64,000 nt of DNA from Bifidobacterium angulatum DSM 20098 = JCM 7096 (GTDB taxonomy: Bacteria > Actinomycetota > Actinomycetes > Actinomycetales > Bifidobacteriaceae). Of the stretch, positions 28,121 through 37,045 are shown piece after piece. Every line of letters starts with the position of its first letter. The first letter of the stretch is position 1. The notes under the pieces are model-generated. The model did no database searches, was not told where the DNA came from, and saw only the letters and a list, made by a program, of their open reading frames with translations. Location of the stretch: NCBI RefSeq assembly GCF_001025155.1, contig NZ_AP012322.1:372001-436000 (forward strand), written 5' to 3'. Position numbers and translations under genes: made by a program.

Positions 28121-29539
28121 ATGGAACAGTTCCCGGTTGTATTGAGGGGATACGACAAGGATAGGGTGGATGCGGCGTTCGCCCAGGCGCAGAAGACGCT
28201 GGCCGACATGCGCGAACAGATCGCGTCCAATGACGACATGATCCTTCAGCTGCAGGCGCAACTTGAGCAGGAGAAGTCCCGTCAGGATAAGTCCGGCAAC
28301 AGCTTCTCGTCGTTGGGTGCGAACGCGCAGCAGATGCTGTCTTCCGCCGAACAGACCAGTGTCGAACTGCTTGAACGCGCCAAAAGCGATGCCGCTTCCA
28401 CCCGTTCCGCCGCGCAGGTGCAGGCACAGACCCTGATCAACAACGCCAAGCTCGACGCCAAGCGTATCGTCGCCGACGCCAACGCCAAGGCCGATAGTAT
28501 TCTGACCCGCGCCGCCAACGATGCCGAAAGCACCACCAGGTCGGCCAAGGAGGACGCGGAGCATCTGCGTTCCGAAACGACGAAGAACGTCACCGAACAG
28601 CGCCAGACCGCCGAATTGGAACTGCGCAACGCCCGCGAGGAGCAGAAGAAGAAGCTCGCCTCCGAACGATCCACGCAGGAACGTGAAATCGCGGAGATGA
28701 AGGCCGACGCCGTCCAGCAGATCGCCGACCAGCGTAGGAGCACCAACGAGGAACTGACACGCTTGAAGAACGAGGCCAACGATCAGATCGAGGCAGCGCT
28801 CGCCGAAGCGAACAAGAAGCTTGCCGATGTGCGCGAGCAGGTGGCCAAGATGACCACTGACGCACAGCGTAAGGCCGCCGAGATCACCGATGCGGCGCAG
28901 ACGAAGGCACAGGAAATCACCGATGAAGCCGAAGTGCATCGCACCAAGACCATGAGTCAGGTCAGCGCCGAGGTCGAGCAGATCCGCAGCGATATCGCCG
29001 CCCAGCAGGAGGACGCCACCAAGAAGGTGAGCGAGCTGCTGGAAAGCTTGGAGCAGCGTCGCGCTGAAGCCAAAAAGGAAGCCGACGAACTCATCAGCCA
29101 GGCCAAGACCATGCGTCAGGATGCCGACGAGTACGCCACTCGCAAGCGTACCGACACGGACGCCAAGGTCGATGTGATGCTGAAGAACGCGCAGGATGAG
29201 GTCGAGCGCCAGATCGATGAGCGCCGCAAGGCCGCGCAGGAGGAGATCGACGATCTCAAGGAGCGCATCAGCGGTCTGCAGCAGCGTGAAGCGCAGATCA
29301 CGCAGCGTGTGGGCGAGCTTCGCTCCATGTTCTCCAATGCATTCGCCGGTTTCCTCGCTGGAGACGATATGGATGCTGCCGCCGCGGCTCCGGCGCAAGC
29401 CCAGCCGGAAGAGCCCGCCCAAGGTGCCGGCGAAGCGCCGAACGCCGGCTCCGGCAACGAGTCCGACGAATCTGGCGAGCCGGGCGAAGCAGGCGAGACC
29501 GATAACGCCGTTGAAGCAGGCGACGGCAATCAGGAGTAA
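28121..29539 (+). CDS. DivIVA-like coiled-coil protein
   Basis: Protein of 472 residues. The N-terminus FPVVLRGYDKDRVDAAFAQAQ resembles the membrane-targeting start of DivIVA/Wag31 family proteins. Residues about 25-420 are nearly all coiled coil, rich in Ala, Glu, Lys and Gln with repeated A-D-A/A-K spacing. The C-terminal 50 residues are acidic Gly/Glu/Ala-rich. The layout recalls polar scaffold proteins such as Scy of Streptomyces. A role in polar growth or septum placement is inferred only. GGAAAGGAAC lies before the ATG. Confidence 0.75.
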   Translation: MEQFPVVLRGYDKDRVDAAFAQAQKTLADMREQIASNDDMILQLQAQLEQEKSRQDKSGNSFSSLGANAQQMLSSAEQTSVELLERAKSDAASTRSAAQVQAQTLINNAKLDAKRIVADANAKADSILTRAANDAESTTRSAKEDAEHLRSETTKNVTEQRQTAELELRNAREEQKKKLASERSTQEREIAEMKADAVQQIADQRRSTNEELTRLKNEANDQIEAALAEANKKLADVREQVAKMTTDAQRKAAEITDAAQTKAQEITDEAEVHRTKTMSQVSAEVEQIRSDIAAQQEDATKKVSELLESLEQRRAEAKKEADELISQAKTMRQDADEYATRKRTDTDAKVDVMLKNAQDEVERQIDERRKAAQEEIDDLKERISGLQQREAQITQRVGELRSMFSNAFAGFLAGDDMDAAAAAPAQAQPEEPAQGAGEAPNAGSGNESDESGEPGEAGETDNAVEAGDGNQE

Positions 29540-29557
29540 TATCTACCGGTATTGAGG

Positions 29558-29595
29558 GCTCCGGTCGGATCGGTATGGCATCCGGCCGGAGCTTT
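29558..29595 (+). terminator. Terminator of the coiled-coil gene
   Basis: GCTCCGGTCGGAT pairs with ATCCGGCCGGAGC (one wobble), then TTT; 18 bases after the stop. Confidence 0.8.
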
Positions 29596-29746
29596 CGCAT
29601 ATCGTCTGGCGTTGTTCGCAAAGCGTCGAATCTACGCTGAACCATGGCACGAAGCGCGGTGCGAGGAGCTGCACGGTGCTGTGCGGGCGGAACGATTGGG
29701 AATGCTGATGGTAGGCTGGGACTCACACAGTACCATGTACGTTTTG

Positions 29747-29782
29747 CGGCATCCGGCCGGGGTATCCAATGGCCGGATGCCG
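29747..29782 (+). promoter_or_regulatory. Hairpin in the pepC leader
   Basis: CGGCATCCGGCC and GGCCGGATGCCG form a 12-bp stem with a 12-base loop, ending 26 bases before the pepC start. No T-run follows, so it is more likely an mRNA leader structure than a terminator. Confidence 0.45.
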
Positions 29783-29807
29783 TTGTTGTGAGTTAAGGAG
29801 TATTCAT

Positions 29808-31142
29808 ATGGCAGAAATCACACCGTTGAACGCCGAAGCCCTTGCCGGGCTGCGCGATGGATTCGAGGCGAGTGCGGTCAACCGTATGGCGATGAACGCC
29901 GTCACCGCGGCTGGAGTGGCCAAGGTGGCTCGTAACTATGACAGGGCGCGTCTGCTGCAGCGCAGATTCTCAACGGTTATCGACAATGGCGATGCCACCC
30001 ATCAGGATCGTTCCGGCCGCTGCTGGCTGTTCAGCTCCCTGAATGTCGCACGTTTCGTGGCCAAGAAGAATCTTGGGCTTAAGGAATTCGAGTTCTCTCA
30101 GAACTATGCCATGTACTACGACAAGCTGGAACGTGTCAACTACTTCCTGAAGGATGTCGCCGCGCTGATCGCAGCCGGCGAGCCCGCCGATTCCCGCCTG
30201 ATGCAGCATCTGCTGCAGGATGTGATGGGTGATGGCGGCCAGTGGACCATGGCCATGAACGTGTACAAGAAGTACGGCGCCGTGCCCAAGGATCTGTTCC
30301 CGGAAACCGAATCGTCCAAGAACACCGGCGAGATGAACACGCAGCTGCGCCACATGCTGCACACCGCAGTGGCCCGCATGTACGCCAAGGGCGCCGACAT
30401 CGATCAGATCATCGCCGAGGCCACTGCGGCAGGTCACCGTATTCTCACCATTCATCTGGGCGAGCCGCCGGTTTCCTTCGATTGGGAGTGGACCGACAAG
30501 GACGGCGTGTTCCATCGCGATGGCGAGATCACACCGCAGGAGTTCTGGAAGAAGTATGTCGGTTCCGCCGATCTGGAAAGCTACGTGTGCCTGGTGGACG
30601 ATCCGCGTGCCGAGCATCCGAAGGGCAGGAAGATCGCCATCGAGCATCTGGGCAATGTCGCCGGTGGCGACGCCACCGAATACCTGAATGTGCCGAACCA
30701 ACTCATGAAGGACTGCGTGAAGAAGATCCTGGTCGAGGAAGGCATTCCGGTATGGTTCGGCGCCGATTGCCATCCGTTCATGGACCGTGAGAACGGCGCA
30801 TGGGCCACGGATCTGTTCGAATACGGCAAACTGTACGACTTCGATTTCAGCTTGGATAAGGAGGAGCGTGTGCGCTTCGCCGATTCCGCTATGAACCATG
30901 CCATGGCGTTCGCCGGCGTGGATGTTGCCGAGGACGGTTCCACTCGTCGGTGGCGTGTGGAGAACTCCTGGGGCACGAAGATCGCGGACAAGGGCTATTT
31001 CACGATGAGCGATGACTGGTTCACCGAGTACGTGTACGAGGTGGCTGTACCGAAGGCTCTGCTGCCCGCCGAATACCAGGCCGCTCTTGAAGAGCCCGCC
31101 ATTTCCCTGCCCGCATGGGATCCGATGGGCGCGCTTGCATAA
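29808..31142 (+). CDS. pepC: Aminopeptidase C (bleomycin hydrolase family)
   Basis: Cytosolic cysteine aminopeptidase of family C1B, 444 residues. The oxyanion Gln66 and nucleophile C72 lie in HQDRSGRCWLF; the catalytic His is in AMNHAMAF and Asn in VENSWG. Enzymes of this type form hexameric barrels and trim peptides after uptake. TAAGGAG lies eight bases before the ATG. The last codons and stop are part of a 24-base sequence repeated 124 bases downstream. Confidence 0.94.
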   Translation: MAEITPLNAEALAGLRDGFEASAVNRMAMNAVTAAGVAKVARNYDRARLLQRRFSTVIDNGDATHQDRSGRCWLFSSLNVARFVAKKNLGLKEFEFSQNYAMYYDKLERVNYFLKDVAALIAAGEPADSRLMQHLLQDVMGDGGQWTMAMNVYKKYGAVPKDLFPETESSKNTGEMNTQLRHMLHTAVARMYAKGADIDQIIAEATAAGHRILTIHLGEPPVSFDWEWTDKDGVFHRDGEITPQEFWKKYVGSADLESYVCLVDDPRAEHPKGRKIAIEHLGNVAGGDATEYLNVPNQLMKDCVKKILVEEGIPVWFGADCHPFMDRENGAWATDLFEYGKLYDFDFSLDKEERVRFADSAMNHAMAFAGVDVAEDGSTRRWRVENSWGTKIADKGYFTMSDDWFTEYVYEVAVPKALLPAEYQAALEEPAISLPAWDPMGALA

Positions 31143-31277
31143 GCGACGCCCCGGTGGGGCGTCGCGCGAGCGCGCCCGAGCCTGGCGGTAGCCGGGCGAG
31201 GGTGGGATATGCTGCAGGCCTGCGATGCCGTATTTCTATGGGAATGCCGGGCACGCGCTTGCATAAGCGACGCCCCG
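31130..31277 (+). repeat. 24-bp direct repeat spanning the pepC stop
   Basis: The 24 bases at 31130-31153 (starting CGCGCTTGCATAAGCGACGC) recur exactly at 31254-31277. The first copy contains the pepC stop and opens a hairpin (31143-31165). The second leads into the strong terminator. The 100 bases between them look inserted or duplicated. 31143-31466 has no gene. Confidence 0.8.
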
Positions 31278-31288
31278 AAGGCTGTTTG

Positions 31289-31324
31289 CGACCCGTCTGC
31301 TGTGCAGGCGGGTCGTTTGTTTTT
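31289..31324 (+). terminator. Terminator of pepC
   Basis: CGACCCGTCTGC-TGT-GCAGGCGGGTCG (12 bp, one wobble) then TTTGTTTTT. Confidence 0.9.
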
Positions 31325-31466
31325 CGGTTCCGGTGTTTCGGCAGACGGTCGGATGCCGCATGTTGCATGGCCGATGAACTATTGTGGTGAATTCGGTGTG
31401 CAGGCACTGCCACCTATATTGTCAACATCGCAATCGCCGAAAGGTATGAGAGGAAGGAGAGTCGGC

Positions 31467-32594
31467 ATGGCAGCGTTACGTGGTCCGGACAGTTCCGAAG
31501 ATAAGCGTCGTTTGGGGGAGCAGGCCGTCTTTCCCGAGACGGTGGATGTCAATATTCGTCAGCTTGATCCGATTCCGGCTCCGCGCGCGTTTCTGCGCGA
31601 GTTGCCGCTCACCGAGGAGATGGGCGAGCTGGTGCGCACGTCGCGTCAGGAGATCCGTGATGTGTTGCGCGGGCGCGATGACCGTCTGCTGGTCATTGTG
31701 GGCCCGTGTTCCATTCATGATCCCAAGGCCGCGCATGAGTATGCCGAGAAGCTTGCCGCGGTGCAACGCGAGTTGAACGATCGCTTGCTGATTGTTATGC
31801 GCGTGTATTTCGAGAAGCCTCGTACCACTATCGGTTGGAAGGGTCTGATCAACGATCCGGATCTCGATGGCCAGTTCAATATTCGTAAGGGCATGTGGGA
31901 GGCACGCAAGGTGCTTACCGATGTGCTGTCGTTGGGTTTGCCGATCGCTACCGAATGGCTTGACCCGATCACCCCGCAGTATATCTGCGATGCGATCAGC
32001 TGGGGCGCCATTGGTGCGCGCAATACCGAAAGCCAGGTGCACCGCGAGTTGGCCAGTGGCCTGTCGATGCCGGTCGGGTTCAAGAATTCCACGGACGGTT
32101 CCATCAAGGCCGCGGCTGATTCCTGTTATGCTGCCGCGTTCGAGCATCATTTCCTGTCCATCAATTTGGATGGGCGTGTGATTTCCGCCGAGACCAAGGG
32201 CAATCCGGATTGTCACCTGGTGTTGCGTGGCTCGTCGAGCGGTCCGAATTACGATGCCGAGTCGGTCAAGGCGGCATTGGATGCGTTGCATAATTCGAAG
32301 GCGACTGGTCCGAGCGAGCATGGTCTGGTGATCGATGCCGCGCATGGCAACTGTGGCAAGGATGAAGTGCGTGAGGCCGAAGTGGTCGAGGAGATCGCGG
32401 CTCGTTTGGCTCAGGGCGAACAGGGCATTCTCGGCGTGATGATGGAAAGCTTCCTGGTGGCAGGGCATCAGAAGCCGGCTCCGCTCGACCAGCTGGTGTA
32501 CGGCCAGTCGGTCACCGATTCGTGTATTCCGTGGGAGCGTACGGAACAGCTGCTGCGCACGCTGGCCGATGCCGTTGCCGCGCGCCGCGCATAA
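31467..32594 (+). CDS. 3-deoxy-7-phosphoheptulonate (DAHP) synthase, type I
   Basis: First step of the shikimate pathway: phosphoenolpyruvate + erythrose 4-phosphate. Its 375 residues are of the AroF/G/H class. GPCSIHDPKAA about residue 72, the motif RVYFEKPRTT-x-GWKGL, and VIDAAHGNCGKD with the metal-binding His are all visible. The extended N-terminus of about 40 residues fits allosterically regulated forms. AGGAAGGAGAG lies before the ATG; upstream frame extension is discounted. Which amino acid inhibits it cannot be read from the sequence. Confidence 0.94.
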   Translation: MAALRGPDSSEDKRRLGEQAVFPETVDVNIRQLDPIPAPRAFLRELPLTEEMGELVRTSRQEIRDVLRGRDDRLLVIVGPCSIHDPKAAHEYAEKLAAVQRELNDRLLIVMRVYFEKPRTTIGWKGLINDPDLDGQFNIRKGMWEARKVLTDVLSLGLPIATEWLDPITPQYICDAISWGAIGARNTESQVHRELASGLSMPVGFKNSTDGSIKAAADSCYAAAFEHHFLSINLDGRVISAETKGNPDCHLVLRGSSSGPNYDAESVKAALDALHNSKATGPSEHGLVIDAAHGNCGKDEVREAEVVEEIAARLAQGEQGILGVMMESFLVAGHQKPAPLDQLVYGQSVTDSCIPWERTEQLLRTLADAVAARRA

Positions 32595-32642
32595 GTCGGT
32601 GTATAAGGCCGTCGAAGGCGTCCAACGCGAACCATTCATATT

Positions 32643-32690
32643 GATAGGGCCGGGGCCGATGGAACGATGTCCATCGGCCCCGGCCCTATC
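32643..32690. terminator. 21-bp bidirectional terminator
   Basis: Arms 32643-32663 and 32670-32690 pair perfectly around ACGATG. It lies between the convergent DAHP synthase and glycosyltransferase genes. Confidence 0.85.
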
Positions 32691-32710
32691 ATATTGGCGT
32701 ATCGGCACGA

Positions 32711-33592
32711 CTACATGTCCTGCAGGTCGTCTTTCTCCTCAAGCTCGGATTGCATGTTGAACCACATGCGTTCGGCCGGATTGATATCGCGCACTTCCAG
32801 CAGCTTCTGGTACATGGGGTAAAGGACGTGCAGCCACGGGTACATGATGTACAGCGTGTGCTCCGACTTGTGGGTGCGCCAATGCTCCGGATGCGTTTCG
32901 AAGGTGTTGCGGAAGCGTCTCATGTAGGCATGGAACGAAGCCGGCGACGTGTACATGCGGCGTGCGGAGATGCCGCATACCATGCGTTTGGAATACACGG
33001 TTTTCAGTCCACGGCCCAGCAGATGCAGCGACACGTCCACGTCCTCATGCATCACGTCGGACTTGTCCCGGCACACCTCGCCCCTGATCTGCTTCCACGC
33101 GGTGGCACGTAGGGCCATATTCGAGCCGAACAGCAACACCTGGCCGTTGTCGGCGCGGTAGGAGTGCCGGCGCACATGGTCGTCGCCGCGCAACGCGATT
33201 TTCCTTGCGGGCATGTCGTAATAGCTTACCGGGCCGGTGGCGCCCATCGCCTCGCCGTCCTCGGTGAAGATGCCCGATACGACCTCCACCCAATCGGGCT
33301 TGAGCATGCAATCCGCGTCGATACGCCCAAGTATGTCTCCGGTGGCGGCGTCGAGCCCATAGTTTCTGGTGGGGATCAGCCCTTGTTCCTCGTCTTGGTG
33401 CAGCAGTCGAATCGGCGCTTCGGGATGATGCGCCATGAACTCCTCAACAATTGTGCAGGTATTATCGGTACTGCGATTGTCAACCACCAGAATCTCATGT
33501 GGTGTAACGGTTTGGCGGATGGTGTTGGTCAGGCAATCCGCAATGCGCTCCTCTTCATTCCACGCTGGGATGATAATCGAAACATTCAGCAT
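32711..33592 (-). CDS. Family 2 glycosyltransferase
   Basis: Protein of 293 residues with the GT-A fold. The N-terminus VSIIIPAWNEEERI and VVDNRSTDNT bind the nucleotide sugar; the metal-binding DxD is D-A-D in GRIDADCML, and MHEDVDVS is the acceptor-site ED. No membrane helices are predicted, so it is probably peripheral. The ATG at 33592 has GGGGAG immediately before it. It is divergent from the AI-2E permease and near a second family 2 enzyme. The acceptor is unknown; surface polysaccharide or glycolipid is likely. Confidence 0.85.
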   Translation of the reverse strand: MLNVSIIIPAWNEEERIADCLTNTIRQTVTPHEILVVDNRSTDNTCTIVEEFMAHHPEAPIRLLHQDEEQGLIPTRNYGLDAATGDILGRIDADCMLKPDWVEVVSGIFTEDGEAMGATGPVSYYDMPARKIALRGDDHVRRHSYRADNGQVLLFGSNMALRATAWKQIRGEVCRDKSDVMHEDVDVSLHLLGRGLKTVYSKRMVCGISARRMYTSPASFHAYMRRFRNTFETHPEHWRTHKSEHTLYIMYPWLHVLYPMYQKLLEVRDINPAERMWFNMQSELEEKDDLQDM

Positions 33593-33672
33593 ACTCCCCA
33601 GAATAAATAGTCGGGCGTACACTGTTCGTCGAACAAATGGCCGTACAGCCCTCATCGCTACAATGGGGTGCC

Positions 33673-35244
33673 ATGGATGAACACGCGCATACAAGCGATG
33701 AGAATACTGCAGGTGGCCGTGAAGGGCTGCGCTGGGATCTGGGAACGCTGTTCCCCGCAAAAGGCGACGAACGCAGGCCTCCGGAATGGTTCGGCAGGGC
33801 TTTGCTGTACATCGCCATGGCCATAGTGCTGTTTTCCTACTGCTGGCGATCCTGGGGGTCGGTCGCCTACCTGATCTACGACATCCTTATCGCGCTGTTC
33901 CTTGCGCTCGCCATCGAACCGATGGTGAAGGCCCTGGTGAGTCATGGCTGGAAGCGTGGCGTGGCGGCGCTGCTGTCGTTCACCGTGGTGATCGTCGCCG
34001 CATGCGTGCTGCTGCTGCTGTTCGGCAACATGTTCATTCAGCAGGTGATCGCCTTGTTCTCCGGTCTGCCGGATATGTACGAGCAGACGAGGCAGTTCAT
34101 CATGCAGCGGTTCTCGTTCGTGCTGCCGGAGATCGACAATCTTGGCCCCGAGATCCTGAAGAACATCCAGTCCTCGTGGGTTTCCGACTTCGCCGGTCAG
34201 GCGCTGCACACCGTTTCCGGCGTATCCGCCGCATTCATCGACGTCACTACGGTGATCATGGTCACCTTCTATATTTCCGCTGCCGGCCCGAAGCTGCGCC
34301 GTTCCGTATGCCAGTGGTTTGCCCCGTCCGCGCAGCGTCGCATCCTTACCGTCTGGACGGTAGCGCAGGATCAGATCTCGTCCTTCCTGTTCTCCCGTAC
34401 GGTTCTCGCCGTGCTCAACGCCGCCTGTACCGGCGCGTTCCTGGTGATCATGAAGGTGCCGTACTGGCTGCCGTTGGCATTGTTCAGCGGCATCGTCTCG
34501 CAGTTCATTCCCATGATCGGTACGTTCGTGGGCGGCGCGGCCCCGGTGCTGTTCGCGTGTGCGAACAACGGTCTGGGCGTCGGCATTGCGGTCATCGTGT
34601 TCATCACCGTGTACCAGCAGATCGAGAACTTCATCTTCCTGCCGAAGATCTCGCAGCGCACCATGGATATCAACGAGGCGGTGGCATTCATTTCGGTGTT
34701 GTTCTTCGGCTCGCTGTTCGGTGCGGTCGGCGCGTTCCTTGCATTGCCCATCGCCGCATCCATCCAGGTGATCGTGCACGCCGGAACACGTCGATACGAT
34801 CTGGTCGATTCGCCGTTGATGAGCGACCCCGCGCCCAAGAAGAAGTCCAAGGTGGTCGAGGCCGGCGAAGCGTTCAACGAGCATGTGATCCAGCCCATCA
34901 ATCATGCCATTCCTCGCGCCGTCTCCAGCACCGCGAACCGTGTGCATGTGGATGACGAGCTTCGCCAGATGCAGGAGATCTTCTACTCCATGTCCGACGA
35001 GGAATTGCGTGAGGGATTGGAGGACGATTCCGCCACGGTGGCGATTCCCAAGGGCGTGCTGAAGGATGCCGTCATACACGATCATTCAGGCAGGCCGATG
35101 CTGAAGGGAACGGAGGAACAAGGCGACGAAGACGGTAAGACGTCTGCCGGCGGCGAGGGCGCCGACGCCGCGCCGCATGATAGGCCGCAGGAGGATTCGC
35201 CTTCGACCGACGTATCGTCCAATCCGCGAAAGGGGTGGCGCTGA
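33673..35244 (+). CDS. AI-2E family transporter (PerM/YdiK-like)
   Basis: Membrane protein of 523 residues with about eight helices between residues 45 and 385 and the family motif VPYWLPLALFSGIVSQFIPMIG. Family members were linked to autoinducer-2 export and to Na+/H+ antiport; the substrate here is unknown. The N-terminal 35 and C-terminal 130 residues are polar, and the C-terminus is acidic. TACAAT ends eight bases before the ATG, suggesting a leaderless start. Its stop overlaps the start of the next gene (TGATG), which indicates translational coupling. Confidence 0.85.
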   Translation: MDEHAHTSDENTAGGREGLRWDLGTLFPAKGDERRPPEWFGRALLYIAMAIVLFSYCWRSWGSVAYLIYDILIALFLALAIEPMVKALVSHGWKRGVAALLSFTVVIVAACVLLLLFGNMFIQQVIALFSGLPDMYEQTRQFIMQRFSFVLPEIDNLGPEILKNIQSSWVSDFAGQALHTVSGVSAAFIDVTTVIMVTFYISAAGPKLRRSVCQWFAPSAQRRILTVWTVAQDQISSFLFSRTVLAVLNAACTGAFLVIMKVPYWLPLALFSGIVSQFIPMIGTFVGGAAPVLFACANNGLGVGIAVIVFITVYQQIENFIFLPKISQRTMDINEAVAFISVLFFGSLFGAVGAFLALPIAASIQVIVHAGTRRYDLVDSPLMSDPAPKKKSKVVEAGEAFNEHVIQPINHAIPRAVSSTANRVHVDDELRQMQEIFYSMSDEELREGLEDDSATVAIPKGVLKDAVIHDHSGRPMLKGTEEQGDEDGKTSAGGEGADAAPHDRPQEDSPSTDVSSNPRKGWR

Positions 35245-36467
35245 TGGTTCTGCTCACCGTACTTGATACGCTGCTGTTCATCGTGGGCGCGATCGGCATG
35301 GTCTACCAGGGCGTATGCATTGTGGCGTCGTTGTTCGCCAAGCCCGTCACTTTTCCCGAAGCCGCGATGGACAAGCGGTATGCCGTGCTTATCTCGGCGC
35401 GTAACGAGGAGCATGTGATCGGCAACCTCATCACCTGCCTGCATGAGCAGACCTATCCATCGGGGCTCATCGACATCTGGGTGGTGGCGGACAACTGCAC
35501 CGACGGTACCGCCAGGGTCGTACGCGATATGGGCTGCCATGTGGTTGAACGGCATAATATGCAGCAGGTCGGCAAGGGGTATGCGTTGACCTATCTGCTT
35601 GACTATATGATCGATGCCGGTCTGTCCGACACCTATGACGCCTATTTCGTGTTCGACGCCGACAATAAGCTCGACCGCCATTACTTCGAGGAGATGAACA
35701 AGGCGTTCCAGTCGGGATTCAAGATTCTGACCAGCTACCGCAACTCGGTCAATCTGGCCGACAACTGGGTTTCGTCCGGTTCCGCGCTGTGGTTCATCCG
35801 CGAATCGAGATTCCTCAACAACTCCCGTATGCTGTTCGGCTCCAGCTGTCATGTGGGCGGCACCGGGTTCATGTTCTCCAAGGAGATCATGAAACGCAAT
35901 AAGGGCTGGAAATTCCACCTACTTACCGAGGATCTCGAATTCACCATGGATTCGGTGCTGCACGGCGATCGCGTCGGGTATTGTGGCAGCGCCATCCTGT
36001 ATGACGAGCAGCCCATTACCTTCGCGCAAAGCTGGCGTCAGCGTCTGCGCTGGAGCAGGGGATTCCTGCAGGTGTTCCGCTATTACGGGCCGCAGCTGAT
36101 TCGGCGTGCCATCAAGGAGCGGGATTTTTCGGCGGTCGATTTCACGCTGCTGCTTTGCCCGTTCACGATGCTCGGCGTGATTCGTGCGGTGTTGGGTGTT
36201 ATCTTCGCCGCCTGCGGATTCGTTACCTGGCAAAGCCAGCTGGGGGCCGTCACCGGGTGGAGCAGTGGCATTGTGCTGGCCGTGCTCGGTATGATGGCGC
36301 TCGCAGGTCTGACGATCATCGCGGAACGTGGGCAGATCGGCGCTACGAACAAGGAGCTGTTCGCCTATGTGCTCAGTTTCCCGATCTACATGCTCAGCTA
36401 TGTGCCGATCTCCTTCCAGGCCATCTTCTCCAAGGTGCAGTGGAAGCCCATCGAGCATAAGGGCTGA
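35244..36467 (+). CDS. Membrane glycosyltransferase, family 2
   Basis: Protein of 407 residues. One N-terminal helix (3-25), a GT-A domain (about 45-290) with LISARNEEHVIGN, VADNCTDGT, the DAD metal site in FVFDADNKL, LTEDLEF and the QRLRWSRG version of Q-x-x-RW, then three C-terminal helices. The pattern is that of processive or lipid-linked sugar transferases. The start overlaps the upstream permease stop by one base, so the two are made together. The product is unknown. Confidence 0.85.
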   Translation: MVLLTVLDTLLFIVGAIGMVYQGVCIVASLFAKPVTFPEAAMDKRYAVLISARNEEHVIGNLITCLHEQTYPSGLIDIWVVADNCTDGTARVVRDMGCHVVERHNMQQVGKGYALTYLLDYMIDAGLSDTYDAYFVFDADNKLDRHYFEEMNKAFQSGFKILTSYRNSVNLADNWVSSGSALWFIRESRFLNNSRMLFGSSCHVGGTGFMFSKEIMKRNKGWKFHLLTEDLEFTMDSVLHGDRVGYCGSAILYDEQPITFAQSWRQRLRWSRGFLQVFRYYGPQLIRRAIKERDFSAVDFTLLLCPFTMLGVIRAVLGVIFAACGFVTWQSQLGAVTGWSSGIVLAVLGMMALAGLTIIAERGQIGATNKELFAYVLSFPIYMLSYVPISFQAIFSKVQWKPIEHKG

Positions 36468-36532
36468 ACTGTGCCGCGCTTCGCCGCGCGTAGCATTGGG
36501 GCATATGCACCAAGGCTTCTACCAGGGCGACT

Positions 36533-37010
36533 GTGAGCGACATTTCTGCCGTGGTTCGGAATGTGGTGGCATGGATGCCGTTTGCGGCATCGTTCCAGAT
36601 TCCGTTTGACGTGATCGATGGCGCATGGCTTGCCGCTGCGGCAAGGGTGATCATATTGCTGGCGACATGGGTTGTCTGCTATCTGATCTGTACCTGGCAT
36701 CTGCGCATGGCGCGGTCGTCTTCGGGCGGCGCACCGGCGAAGTCCGGTGCTAGGAAGAGGCATTCTGCGGCTTGTGTTCCCTCCTACCCAGGTCGTCGTC
36801 TCTTTGGCGACCGTGTTGCCGTCGGTGCTGATGCTGTTCTTCCTGTTGCGCATTATCACGCCGTTAACGATGGGAGCCGTGATAGCCGTCGCGCTCGTCA
36901 ACGGTCTGGTCGTGCTGCTGGATGGTTCTTGGCTAGGCGGTAAGCTGTTGGATGCTCGGATGCCGAAGATTCTCGCAACGCTCGATGACTTCGCCTCCCT
37001 GCAGCAGTAA
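36533..37010 (+). pseudogene. Small membrane protein gene with frameshift
   Basis: The N-terminal part (from GTG 36533) has one membrane helix in the first frame up to about base 36740. From about 36747 the hydrophobic continuation (VVVSLATVLPSVLMLFFLL, then AVIAVALVNGLVVLL) lies in the frame one base ahead and ends at 37010. The first frame continues to 36943 with a meaningless polar sequence. An intact gene would encode about 159 residues with three helices. It is either frameshifted, affected by a sequencing error, or two overlapping ORFs. The family is not recognised. Confidence 0.55.
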
Positions 37011-37045
37011 TCGAGGTCTTTCAAGGAATCCAGAGGTGAAGCGCG

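Noticed and set aside
29552..29791. 79-codon ORF between the coiled-coil gene and pepC
   Set aside because: It starts inside a terminator hairpin, lacks a ribosome site and encodes no plausible protein.
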